Of a DNA stretch of 63,226 bases, positions 42,932 to 51,001 are shown one piece after another. The stretch is from Thermoplasmata archaeon (GTDB lineage: Archaea > Thermoplasmatota > Thermoplasmata > Lutacidiplasmatales > UBA184), in contig JAKAOF010000002.1 in assembly GCA_021823345.1 (NCBI GenBank), forward strand, positions 52,792 through 116,017. Direction: 5' to 3'. The notes under the pieces were generated by a model. It did not search any database. It worked only from the letters and a program-made list of their open reading frames with translations, and had not been told where the DNA came from. The stretch's first letter is position 1. The number at the start of each line of letters is the position of its first letter. The position numbers and the translations under genes were made by a program.

Positions 42932-43384
42932 ATGCTCACCGAAGGAACGAACGCCCCGGACTTCCACGGGGTCGACCAGCAAGGACGGACGATCGGGCTA
43001 TCGGACCTCAAGGGGAAGTGGGTGGCCCTCTACTTCTATCCCAAGGACGATACGCCAGGATGCACGGCCGAGGCCTGTGCGTTCCGGGACAACATGGAGA
43101 GCCTAACGGCGCTCGGCCTAGAGGTGGTGGGGGTGTCCACACAGGACGCCGAGTCCCATGACCAGTTCGCGAAGAAGCACCACTTGTCGTTCCGGCTCAT
43201 CGCGGACCCGGACAAGAAGATCACGACGGCCTTCGATTCGGTCGGGATGTTCGGGATGGCGAAACGCGTCACCTTCCTGCTCGATCCGGCCGGCGTCATC
43301 CGGGACGTATATCAGTCGGGGACCCGACCCACAAGCCATGTGGCCCACGTCCAGGAAGCGTTCGGCCGCTTGAAGGCCAAGTAG
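42932..43384 (+). CDS. bcp: Peroxiredoxin, BCP/PrxQ type
   Basis: The protein has 150 residues. The active site DDTPGCTAEACAFRD holds the peroxidatic Cys44 and, five residues later, Cys49 as resolving Cys, the classical PrxQ arrangement. It reduces H2O2 and organic peroxides with thioredoxin-like donors in the cytoplasm. The ATG at 42932 is preferred to a TTG at 42926. It is convergent with a small membrane-protein gene; a small hairpin (CCCGCT...AGCGGG near 43393) spans the junction. Confidence 0.93.
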   Translation: MLTEGTNAPDFHGVDQQGRTIGLSDLKGKWVALYFYPKDDTPGCTAEACAFRDNMESLTALGLEVVGVSTQDAESHDQFAKKHHLSFRLIADPDKKITTAFDSVGMFGMAKRVTFLLDPAGVIRDVYQSGTRPTSHVAHVQEAFGRLKAK

Positions 43385-43398
43385 ACCGATTTACCCGC

Positions 43399-43779
43399 TT
43401 AGACGAGCGGGGTGCTGTACTGCAGGAGGATGCTCACCGTCACCCCGGAGCCCGCCTGCGTCAAGCAGGCGACGCTGTAGGCTCCGGAGTGGGCCGGGAA
43501 AGTGCCGCTGCCCGAGGTGACGGTCACTTCGGCGGGGCCGTTCTCCCAGGCGAGGTTCTGCCCCTGGCCCACGACCAACCACACCGAGGCGCTCGAGTTC
43601 CACTGGATGCTCACGGTGGCCGTGGGCAAGGTGAAGTTCAGGTACTGGATGATCTGGCCGGGCTGTTCGCACGTGATCACGTACGTTTGTGCGTGGGATT
43701 CGATGGGCACGAACAGGAGAACAATGACCAACATGGAAATCACGACCACGACGCCGATGGCGATCCAGGAGCCCTTCAC
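43399..43779 (-). CDS. Small membrane-anchored extracellular protein
   Basis: The protein has 126 residues. An N-terminal signal anchor (GVVVVISMLVIVLLFVPI) precedes a ~95-residue beta-sandwich-like ectodomain with two cysteines (ITCEQPG, VACLTQ) that could form a disulphide. Its start overlaps the stop of the large propeller protein upstream (ATGA), suggesting it is an accessory of that protein. No family was recognised. Confidence 0.65.
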   Translation of the reverse strand: MKGSWIAIGVVVVISMLVIVLLFVPIESHAQTYVITCEQPGQIIQYLNFTLPTATVSIQWNSSASVWLVVGQGQNLAWENGPAEVTVTSGSGTFPAHSGAYSVACLTQAGSGVTVSILLQYSTPLV

Positions 43780-46700
43780 GCGGCCTCCCCCGGTGGTGCC
43801 TCGTCGGTCGCCCGCTTCCGCTTTCTATAGAGCACGAACCCGACCCCCGCCAACACCACGATCACGACCACCCCGAGCACCAGATATAGGGCCCATGGGG
43901 GCAGGTTACTTGAGCTATTGTTCGCCGCCTGCGAGTGGAAGGTGACGATCAGGCGTCCCACAGCGCCATTAATGGTGATGGTGAAGTTCGCCGGCGTGAC
44001 CGAGTACCCTGACAGATTCCTCACTCCGCCCGAATACGTTCCATTCGGCAGGGTGAAGTTGACCTCGGTCAGGGCGGAGTGGTTCTGCGACCCGTTCAGG
44101 GTCACGTACCACGTCGTGCCGGCCGAAAGTCCCACCTCGGAAATGGAGACCAGATAGACCGAGCGATAGTGCGCCGTCTCGTTGATGGGACCATGCATAA
44201 TGGTCGAGTAGGTTGGCAGGGGCCCGCTGTAGCTACCCGATCCCGACCCGACCCACCCCAAGAACTCGTGACCTGAAAGCACCTGGGCAGAAAGGTCAAC
44301 CTTTGTCCCGTTGGCATACCAGCCGCTCCCCGGGCTCACGCTCTGATTGGGAGCCCCGACCACCAGCATTGAAAGCTCGAAGTAGGTCCGGAACCCGACC
44401 GAGACGTTCTGGGACCCATTCGAGACGCTAAGATTCCCCGAGGCCGGGCTCGGTACGTACCGAGTTCCCGGCTGGCTCGCGGTGGAGGCGGTGATCGAGT
44501 ACGAATAGTTGCCCCGAGGCTCTTGGAAGAGGACCGTGGCCGAGAAGGACTGCTGGAGCACGCCGTTCAGGGTGACCGACCAGGGAATCCCCGAGGGAAG
44601 GCCCGACTCGAGGAACGTCAGTGAGTAGGTCACCGCACTGAACGAGACGTTCACCGTTGCCGGGTGACCCCGGACGGTCACGGCACCGGCGGCCGGGCTT
44701 CCGGCGTAGCCCAGCACCGTGGGCACGGAATAGCGGTACGTCCCGTTGGGCATCTGGAAGGACACCTTGCTCGAATTGCTCGACTGGGCCGACCCCGCCA
44801 AGGAGACCGTCCATGGAAGGGAAGCCGGCAGACCGCTCTCTTGGAACGTGACCAGGAACCGGGGGGGAGGTAGCGGGTGGAGAATCGTGATCGTGCCAGA
44901 AAGGGTGTTGGTCACATAGACCGAGCCCGAGGCCGGGTCCACGGCCACCTGGGAAGGGTTGACCCCGGCGGGGATCGTAGAGACCACTTGCCCGCTCAAG
45001 GGATCGATAACGGAGATGTTGTTGGACCCGGAATTCGCAACGTAGAGGTACCCGTTGAGCCCGTCGACGGCGATCCCCTCGGGGGAGGAGCCGACCGATA
45101 TGGAACCGACCACCGAGTCCGTGGTGCCGTTGATGACGCTTACATTGTTGGAACCGGAGTTCGTCACGTACACCAACCCATTGTCGGGGTCGATGGCCAC
45201 GCCCGAAGGGGTGCCGCCCACGGGGATGCCCGCGTGGAACGTGTTGGAGCCCCCGTCGATGACCGTCGTCTCGTTTGAGTTCCAGTTCGTGATGTAGACG
45301 AGGTCCGTCACGTTGTCGACGGCGATGGAGCTTGGGCCGAACGACGTACTGATCGACCGCACGGTCGTCTGGGTGACGGGATTGATCACCGTCAAGTTAT
45401 TCGACCCGGCATTGGCCACGTAGAGGAGGCCGTTCGCGGAATCATACGCGACGCTGCGCGGGCCAAGCCCCACGGGGATCGTGGAATTGATCTTCCCGGT
45501 GGTCCCGTTCACCTCGAGCAGGAAGTTTCCGCTGGTCAAGACCCCGTAGTGGGTCACAAAGAGATCTCCCAGACGTGGAACGTAGGTGAGCCCATAGGGT
45601 TGGGCCCCGATGGGGTCCCATCCCATGGAAAAATTGGTGACCACCTGCGAGGTACTCCGGTTGATCTCGGCGATGGCGTTTGCATCGGTTTCGGAGGCAA
45701 AGATCATCCCGGTCTGCGGGTTCTCCGAGAGACCATAGGGTTGGACCCCGAGGGGGATGGACCGGGAGGCCCGGTTCTGTTGGTCGGCGATGACGCTCAC
45801 GTTATCCGAGGCATAGTTGGTCACGAAGATGGCGTGGTCGACCGGGTCGTAGGCCGCGTCCTGCGGGAACTGACCCACCGTGATCGTGCGCGTGATCGAA
45901 TTGGTCGACCCGTTGATCACCGTGACGTTGACCAGGCCCACATTGGTGACATAGATGTCGTGATTCCCCGAATCGTAGACCACGCCCGTCGGGTAGGCAT
46001 TCAGGCCGTAGCCGATGACCAGGGTATCCATCAACCGGTTCGAGGTTGCGTTGATGATGCTCACGGTGTTGTTGTAGTTGTCCGTCACGTAGAGCTCTCG
46101 GTTGGATGAGTCGTACGCGATATCGTAAGGGTAGGTGGCCATTCCGATGTGCACGGACGTGATGTTGGCTCCCGATGCCGCATCGACCACGGAGATATTG
46201 CCCAGATAGAGTTCGGAGAGGTAGAGGTTGCCGTTGTCGGGATCGTAGGCAATCGCGTACGGGTCCTGAAACCCGGAGATCGAGCGAACCACAACGTTGG
46301 TGGAACCATTGATCTCGGTGATGTTACCCGAGTACCAATTCGTCACGAAGAGATGCCCATTGGCCGTGTCGAGCGCGATTCCGCTCGGGAGGTTCCCCAC
46401 GGGGATCGTCATCACCACTCGAGCCATGGTCCCGTTGATGACCCCCAATTCCGAGAGGGAGGGAAGGGCGACATAGACGAGCGAGTTCAAGGGATCGCTG
46501 CAAATAACGCCCGGAACTCCTGGAAGTGCGATCGTACCCACCACCCGACCCGTCGACGCGTCGATCGAGGTCACGAAGTCATTCCCGCCGTCGGCCACGT
46601 ACACGAGTCCGTCCGAAGAGTCGTAGGCAACCTGGTTCGGCTTGATGCCATTCTCAGGCAAGTAATTCCCTTGCACCAGCGTGTTGTTGAGGAGGTCGAG

Positions 46701-46949
46701 CGTCTCCTCCGGGGTCGACACCCCGCTCGATCTGAAGTGAGGCGAAGCAGGCGAGGGAGACACCGCTGGGGACGATGCACGATGCCCCAGGCCATTCTCC
46801 TCCAAGTTGACAGGAGCAACGTTCCCAACATGCCTGTCGGCAGGGAACAGCGTAGGATAGAGCGCAGAAGTGCCGAGGAGCACCAACAAAGTGCCCACGA
46901 TGGCGACCGAGTCCCAGCGCTTGACTTTTCGATACACTTTTGAGTCCAC
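43776..46949 (-). CDS. YVTN beta-propeller surface protein with GLPxGT and InlB-like repeats
   Basis: The protein has 1,057 residues. A signal anchor (~14-32) is followed by about fourteen propeller repeats (~80-690) such as 'GLVYVTNSGSNNVSVINGTTDSVVGSI'. Three 'GLPxGxPWSV' repeats follow (~700-860 and ~940). One segment, 'WYANGTKVDLSAQVLSGHEF' with 'TAHY' at its end, resembles InlB B-type/bacterial repeat domains. The helix LYLVLGVVVIVVLAGVGFVLY and a short basic/acidic tail end the chain. There are many NxS/T sequons. It is a predicted S-layer-associated or adhesive protein, with no zinc-ribbon tail. Confidence 0.82.
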   Translation of the reverse strand: MDSKVYRKVKRWDSVAIVGTLLVLLGTSALYPTLFPADRHVGNVAPVNLEENGLGHRASSPAVSPSPASPHFRSSGVSTPEETLDLLNNTLVQGNYLPENGIKPNQVAYDSSDGLVYVADGGNDFVTSIDASTGRVVGTIALPGVPGVICSDPLNSLVYVALPSLSELGVINGTMARVVMTIPVGNLPSGIALDTANGHLFVTNWYSGNITEINGSTNVVVRSISGFQDPYAIAYDPDNGNLYLSELYLGNISVVDAASGANITSVHIGMATYPYDIAYDSSNRELYVTDNYNNTVSIINATSNRLMDTLVIGYGLNAYPTGVVYDSGNHDIYVTNVGLVNVTVINGSTNSITRTITVGQFPQDAAYDPVDHAIFVTNYASDNVSVIADQQNRASRSIPLGVQPYGLSENPQTGMIFASETDANAIAEINRSTSQVVTNFSMGWDPIGAQPYGLTYVPRLGDLFVTHYGVLTSGNFLLEVNGTTGKINSTIPVGLGPRSVAYDSANGLLYVANAGSNNLTVINPVTQTTVRSISTSFGPSSIAVDNVTDLVYITNWNSNETTVIDGGSNTFHAGIPVGGTPSGVAIDPDNGLVYVTNSGSNNVSVINGTTDSVVGSISVGSSPEGIAVDGLNGYLYVANSGSNNISVIDPLSGQVVSTIPAGVNPSQVAVDPASGSVYVTNTLSGTITILHPLPPPRFLVTFQESGLPASLPWTVSLAGSAQSSNSSKVSFQMPNGTYRYSVPTVLGYAGSPAAGAVTVRGHPATVNVSFSAVTYSLTFLESGLPSGIPWSVTLNGVLQQSFSATVLFQEPRGNYSYSITASTASQPGTRYVPSPASGNLSVSNGSQNVSVGFRTYFELSMLVVGAPNQSVSPGSGWYANGTKVDLSAQVLSGHEFLGWVGSGSGSYSGPLPTYSTIMHGPINETAHYRSVYLVSISEVGLSAGTTWYVTLNGSQNHSALTEVNFTLPNGTYSGGVRNLSGYSVTPANFTITINGAVGRLIVTFHSQAANNSSSNLPPWALYLVLGVVVIVVLAGVGFVLYRKRKRATDEAPPGEAA

Positions 46950-46994
46950 TCTCCGGGCCCAAAGACAGCTACCGAGACCGGAGGTTTAAGCGTT

Positions 46995-48227
46995 TCAGGT
47001 AGGGCGCAGGGCGGTTGTGGGTACCGGCCTTGGGGGGGGAGGGCTCCGTTCGAGCCAACGCTGTACGGGCAGGAACAACACCGCGAAGAGGACGCATCCC
47101 CCTGCTAGGATCGCCCACATCCAGTAGAGCGACTGCGAGAAGTAACCGAGCATGAACGTCCCGACAAACGGGCTGAAGGGTAGGATCACCCCCGAGAACA
47201 AGGCACTGACGCCGAAGTACTCCCCTCGTCGGTCCTCCGGGGCGATCTTGGAAAGGATGACCTGGGAATAGGGGGTGGTGAAATTCTCCCCCGAGGTCAA
47301 CAGCACCACATTGGCGGCGAGGACCAGGGGGTTGCCCGTCATCCAAAAGACCACATCGGAGACGGCGTAGAGGAGCAAGCCGAGGGAAAATGCGATGCCG
47401 GCCCCCACTCGTTTCGAAACCCGGTTCACCAAGAATTGCAAGGACACTACGGTCACGCAGTTGACGGCGTAAAGGACGGTCACGAGATAGATCGGGGTTC
47501 CGAAGTGACCGTTGAGATAGAGGGGCATCATGGGGGTCTCCCACTGGTTGGCCACGAGAGCGGCCAAGGGGAGCAACACGGCGACCGCCAGGAGACGTTT
47601 GTCTCGAAACGCGCGCAGCAAGTGTCTCTGCGGCTGCGGGAGGGTCGACTTCTCCGGGGAGGTGAGCGACTCGGGGATCCACCCCCAGAATAGGATCACT
47701 TCCACCACTGCGCCGAGCACCGGTGCGAGGAAGAAGAGGCCGGGCCAGAATTCCGAGGAGAACCCGGCGAGCACCAACCCCGCCCCGATCCCGGCATTTC
47801 CCGCCACCCGTTGGAGACTGAAGTAGTCCAGACGCTGCTCCACGGACGAGACGTCCGTCACGACGGCGCTGATCCCCACAAACTCGAGGCTGTTCAAGAC
47901 GTTGACCGACACCAGGGCAATGACGATGATGGCGATCGACCAACCGTAGGTGACCGAGACGAACAGAAGACCGTAGCCCGCGATCATGGCGAGAATCGTA
48001 CCCAAGAGCAGGGGGCGCCGACCGGCCCGGTCCGCGAACCGCCCACCAAAGATGCTGAACGGAGAAGAGGCGGCCCCTGAGAGCAAGAAGATGATGGCGA
48101 TGTCCTCGTCGCTCAAGTGACGGACCGTGGCGAAGTAAAGGGCAAGAAGGATCCAAAGCGGGTAGCGGGAAAACCCGCTGACCACGTTGGTCAGGGCGAT
48201 GGTCTTGATCGTGCGGGTGAAGCGCAT
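46995..48227 (-). CDS. MFS transporter
   Basis: The protein has 410 residues from the ATG at 48227, which lies ~28 bases after an AT-rich box (GTCATAACTT); a longer frame to 48281 is less likely. About twelve membrane helices are visible. The first cytoplasmic loop carries the MFS signature in the form GGRFADRAGRRPLLLG. The substrate cannot be read from sequence; multidrug-type exporters often look like this. It is the only transporter in the surface-protein island and has no visible regulator next to it. Confidence 0.85.
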   Translation of the reverse strand: MRFTRTIKTIALTNVVSGFSRYPLWILLALYFATVRHLSDEDIAIIFLLSGAASSPFSIFGGRFADRAGRRPLLLGTILAMIAGYGLLFVSVTYGWSIAIIVIALVSVNVLNSLEFVGISAVVTDVSSVEQRLDYFSLQRVAGNAGIGAGLVLAGFSSEFWPGLFFLAPVLGAVVEVILFWGWIPESLTSPEKSTLPQPQRHLLRAFRDKRLLAVAVLLPLAALVANQWETPMMPLYLNGHFGTPIYLVTVLYAVNCVTVVSLQFLVNRVSKRVGAGIAFSLGLLLYAVSDVVFWMTGNPLVLAANVVLLTSGENFTTPYSQVILSKIAPEDRRGEYFGVSALFSGVILPFSPFVGTFMLGYFSQSLYWMWAILAGGCVLFAVLFLPVQRWLERSPPPPRPVPTTALRPT

Positions 48228-48385
48228 GGGTGGACCGTGGGTGGGAGCGAAGTTATGACGGCATCGGATAAGCACGACCAAGCCCGGCGAGCGGACGGTG
48301 CATTCGTTCCGGATCCTCTGACCCGCGCATCCGTTGAGGTCGACTCACGGGACCCGGCGCAATCTGCCGACGAGTGCGACTCGGC

Positions 48386-50797
48386 CTAGGAATGTGCGGA
48401 TTCTGGCGGATCGCCCGCGGTGTGGGGAGGTTCTTTCGGCTCCGGCAGGTAGAGACGCCGGGGGGGGCCTGGAGAAGGGGGTCGCCATCGGTTCTTGGGA
48501 CCCGACCACAAGAGGTAGAGCAACCCGAGCGACATCAGGAAGAGAAGGCCCAGGGCATTCGAGGTTGGATTGCCGACGCCATTCCCGATCCAGGGCAAGG
48601 AATGGATCACGACACCCGCACGATTCCCCCCCGGGGGAGGGGGAGCTGGAACGCGCACGATGCCGCCCGCGCTGACCCACAGCCCCAGAAGGTCCCGTAC
48701 CCGGACCGACACATGGTAGATCCCCGGGTGAAGATACTCCTCGTGGGTCGAGAGTGGGCCCGTGGCGTTCACTCCGTTCCCGAAGTCCCACTGGGCTCTA
48801 GAGTCATTGAGATCCGAGTTCGCAGCCCCGACCGCCGCAAAGGAGACCACTTCAGGGGCCCCACCGGTGCTCGCGTTGATCGAAAGTGTGACCACGTCCT
48901 TGGGATCGATGCGGATAGGGACGGATCTTGCCACCGTGAGACCGTTGCTGTCTGAAGTGCTTGCCCGGATGTAGAATACCCCGACCGAGGTCACGTTGTA
49001 GGTGTGGTCCGCCGGGTTCCCGGTGCTCGAGGTACCATCTCCCCAGGACCATTGGATAGGTGAATAGTGCCCGTTGCCCCCAAAAACCGAAGCCGTTGCG
49101 TTGACACTGAACGGAGCGTCGCCCAAGGTACCGTTGAGTGCCACCGACAAGTTGAGTCCCAACACGGAGATCGACGTCGAGGCGGAGGTCAAGTTTCCAC
49201 CGGAGTCGGAAACCTGAACCACAAGGACGTAATTCCCGGGGTGAGCGTATGAATGGGTTATCTCGAGTCCGTTGGCCACCGACCCATCACCGAGGGTCCA
49301 GGTTACCGAAGTGTAGACCCCGGTGCCCCCCTCGATCGAGGCAAAGGCAGTGACCGGGAGTGGGGCGGTCCCGCCGGTGACGTTGGTGCTCGCTCTCACC
49401 GATAGCGGAGCGCTCGTCCCCCCGCTCACGTTCACATACGTGCTGGCCGTCCCCGTTCTTCCGGAGGCATCCGTCACCGTCACGGTCACCTGGTAACTCC
49501 CCGCCACCGTGTAATTGTGGCTCGAGAGCATCCCGCTACCGTTCGAGCCATCCCCGAAGTTCCAGATGGCCGTGAACGGAGACGTCCCAGAGATCGCCTT
49601 CGCCGCGAACGTGGCCGAGAACGGAGCCGTTCCTGACGAGGGGGAAGCCGTCACGTGTACTGCCAGGGGTGGCAACGATGCGAGCACCGTGATTGCCACG
49701 GACTTCGTCGCCTTCGTTCCGGTAGCGTCGGTCACGCTGAGGGTGGCCGAGTAGTTCCCCATTGCCGAATAACGGTGGGACGCCGTGGAACCGGACCCGT
49801 TCGATCCATCGCCGAAGCTCCAGGCATAGGCGTACGGGGGAGACCCGCCGATACCCGCACCCGTGAAGTCGACCGAGAGCGGGGCGACCCCGGAAGTAGG
49901 GCTGGCACTTGCGGTTGCCGAAAGTGCGGCCGGCGGTAGTGCCGCGATCTGGAGGGCCGCGGTCGAGCTCGCTCCTGTCGAGTCGGTGACGGTGACGACC
50001 GCGGTGTAGGAGCCGGCAACGGTATAGGTGTGGGAAGGGTCTTGAGAGGTGGATACCGTACCCCCGTCCCCGAAATTCCAGGAGTACGAATACGGAGCGC
50101 GCCCGCCCAGGGCCGAGCCATTGAGATCGACGAAGAGGGGGACATACCCAGTCAACGGACCTCCGGTGGCCTGCGCCTGAACGGAGGGTGGGACGACGTT
50201 CACGATATTGGCCCGTAGGTTTTCGTGGCCCGGACCGCAGTAGATCGTGCAATAGATCTCGTTCCCCGTGGAAGGGGTGCTGGGCGCGACGAACGAGGCA
50301 CTCGCCCAAGAACCGACCGGGGCAGCGATGTTGAGCAACAGAGCACCACCAACGAGCAGGCCCACCCCATGTTGGCCCGTGCCATCGAACGAGGGATCCG
50401 GAGGAAGACTGGTCGCATTCACATGGATCGTGAAGCCCTCGAAGAGGTCCCAAGAGCTCGACTCGTTCGTTCCATCGACCGTGTTGATGATCCAAAAGCC
50501 ATAATCATACCCCGTGATGTTGAACCACTGGGAGCCAGCGCCGTTGGACGAGGCGGCGGGGCCGAGCCAACCCCCGGGACACGCCAGAGACCCTGGAAGG
50601 TGGCACCGGACCGTACCGGGGACCAGCGAACCGAACCCCGAGAAGACCACCACGACCACCAAGGCCCACGTGAGCGTGACGCGAGTGAATTCTCCGAGAT
50701 GCGCGGGCCCGACCGGACGGCGGTCCCGCGGCTCCCTACGAAGAAGGGCGGGTCCCGGACCGGCGCGAGCACGTTGCAAAGAAGTTCCCCGGTTCAA
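48386..50797 (-). CDS. Cupredoxin (CuA-like) domain fused to six PKD repeats, membrane anchored
   Basis: The protein has 803 residues from a TTG at 50797, which coincides with the transcription start predicted by its TATA box; longer frames begin upstream of that point. A membrane/signal segment (LTWALVVVVVFSGFGSLV) is at ~48-65. Residues ~95-200 have the cupredoxin pattern: His143 in GQHGVGL, then IYCTIYCGPGHENL with Cys183, Cys187 and His191. This matches the CxxxCGxxH core of the CuA site of cytochrome oxidase subunit II, with Leu194 in place of the usual Met. Six PKD repeats ('WNFGDGS...HTYTVAGSYTAVVTVTD') follow (~205-720), then a C-terminal helix and Pro-rich tail. An extracellular electron-transfer or copper-binding role is inferred. 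Confidence 0.75.
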   Translation of the reverse strand: MNRGTSLQRARAGPGPALLRREPRDRRPVGPAHLGEFTRVTLTWALVVVVVFSGFGSLVPGTVRCHLPGSLACPGGWLGPAASSNGAGSQWFNITGYDYGFWIINTVDGTNESSSWDLFEGFTIHVNATSLPPDPSFDGTGQHGVGLLVGGALLLNIAAPVGSWASASFVAPSTPSTGNEIYCTIYCGPGHENLRANIVNVVPPSVQAQATGGPLTGYVPLFVDLNGSALGGRAPYSYSWNFGDGGTVSTSQDPSHTYTVAGSYTAVVTVTDSTGASSTAALQIAALPPAALSATASASPTSGVAPLSVDFTGAGIGGSPPYAYAWSFGDGSNGSGSTASHRYSAMGNYSATLSVTDATGTKATKSVAITVLASLPPLAVHVTASPSSGTAPFSATFAAKAISGTSPFTAIWNFGDGSNGSGMLSSHNYTVAGSYQVTVTVTDASGRTGTASTYVNVSGGTSAPLSVRASTNVTGGTAPLPVTAFASIEGGTGVYTSVTWTLGDGSVANGLEITHSYAHPGNYVLVVQVSDSGGNLTSASTSISVLGLNLSVALNGTLGDAPFSVNATASVFGGNGHYSPIQWSWGDGTSSTGNPADHTYNVTSVGVFYIRASTSDSNGLTVARSVPIRIDPKDVVTLSINASTGGAPEVVSFAAVGAANSDLNDSRAQWDFGNGVNATGPLSTHEEYLHPGIYHVSVRVRDLLGLWVSAGGIVRVPAPPPPGGNRAGVVIHSLPWIGNGVGNPTSNALGLLFLMSLGLLYLLWSGPKNRWRPPSPGPPRRLYLPEPKEPPHTAGDPPESAHS

Positions 50798-50817
50798 CGA
50801 ATTAGACGTTCCACCCC

Positions 50818-50825
50818 TATTAAAG
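50818..50825 (-). promoter_or_regulatory. TATA box of the cupredoxin-PKD gene
   Basis: CTTTAATA on the minus strand is centred 25-26 bases before the TTG at 50797, predicting a leaderless transcript. It lies inside a longer open frame, which argues against starts farther upstream. Confidence 0.5.
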
Positions 50826-51001
50826 ACCATTCGATCAATTCCGACCAGGAACGTACCACGAACCGAACCGCGGGCCGCATCCGGACGATCCCCCCAAGGA
50901 CACACCAAGTTCGACTCTTGCGGGAAAGCCGAGTGGACTACCTGTCGCAAGCATCACCGGGTCGGTAAGTTTTTGTAGTCGTAACCTCTTTAAAGGATGG
51001 G

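Noticed and set aside
45000-46500. Regularly spaced similar blocks that could suggest a CRISPR array
   Set aside because: They are coding repeats of beta-propeller blades about 126 bases apart with variable codons, not identical direct repeats.
46969-48156. 395-codon minus-strand frame overlapping the MFS gene
   Set aside because: The alternative frame 46995-48227 encodes twelve membrane helices and the MFS loop signature; this one is Arg/Pro-rich and featureless.
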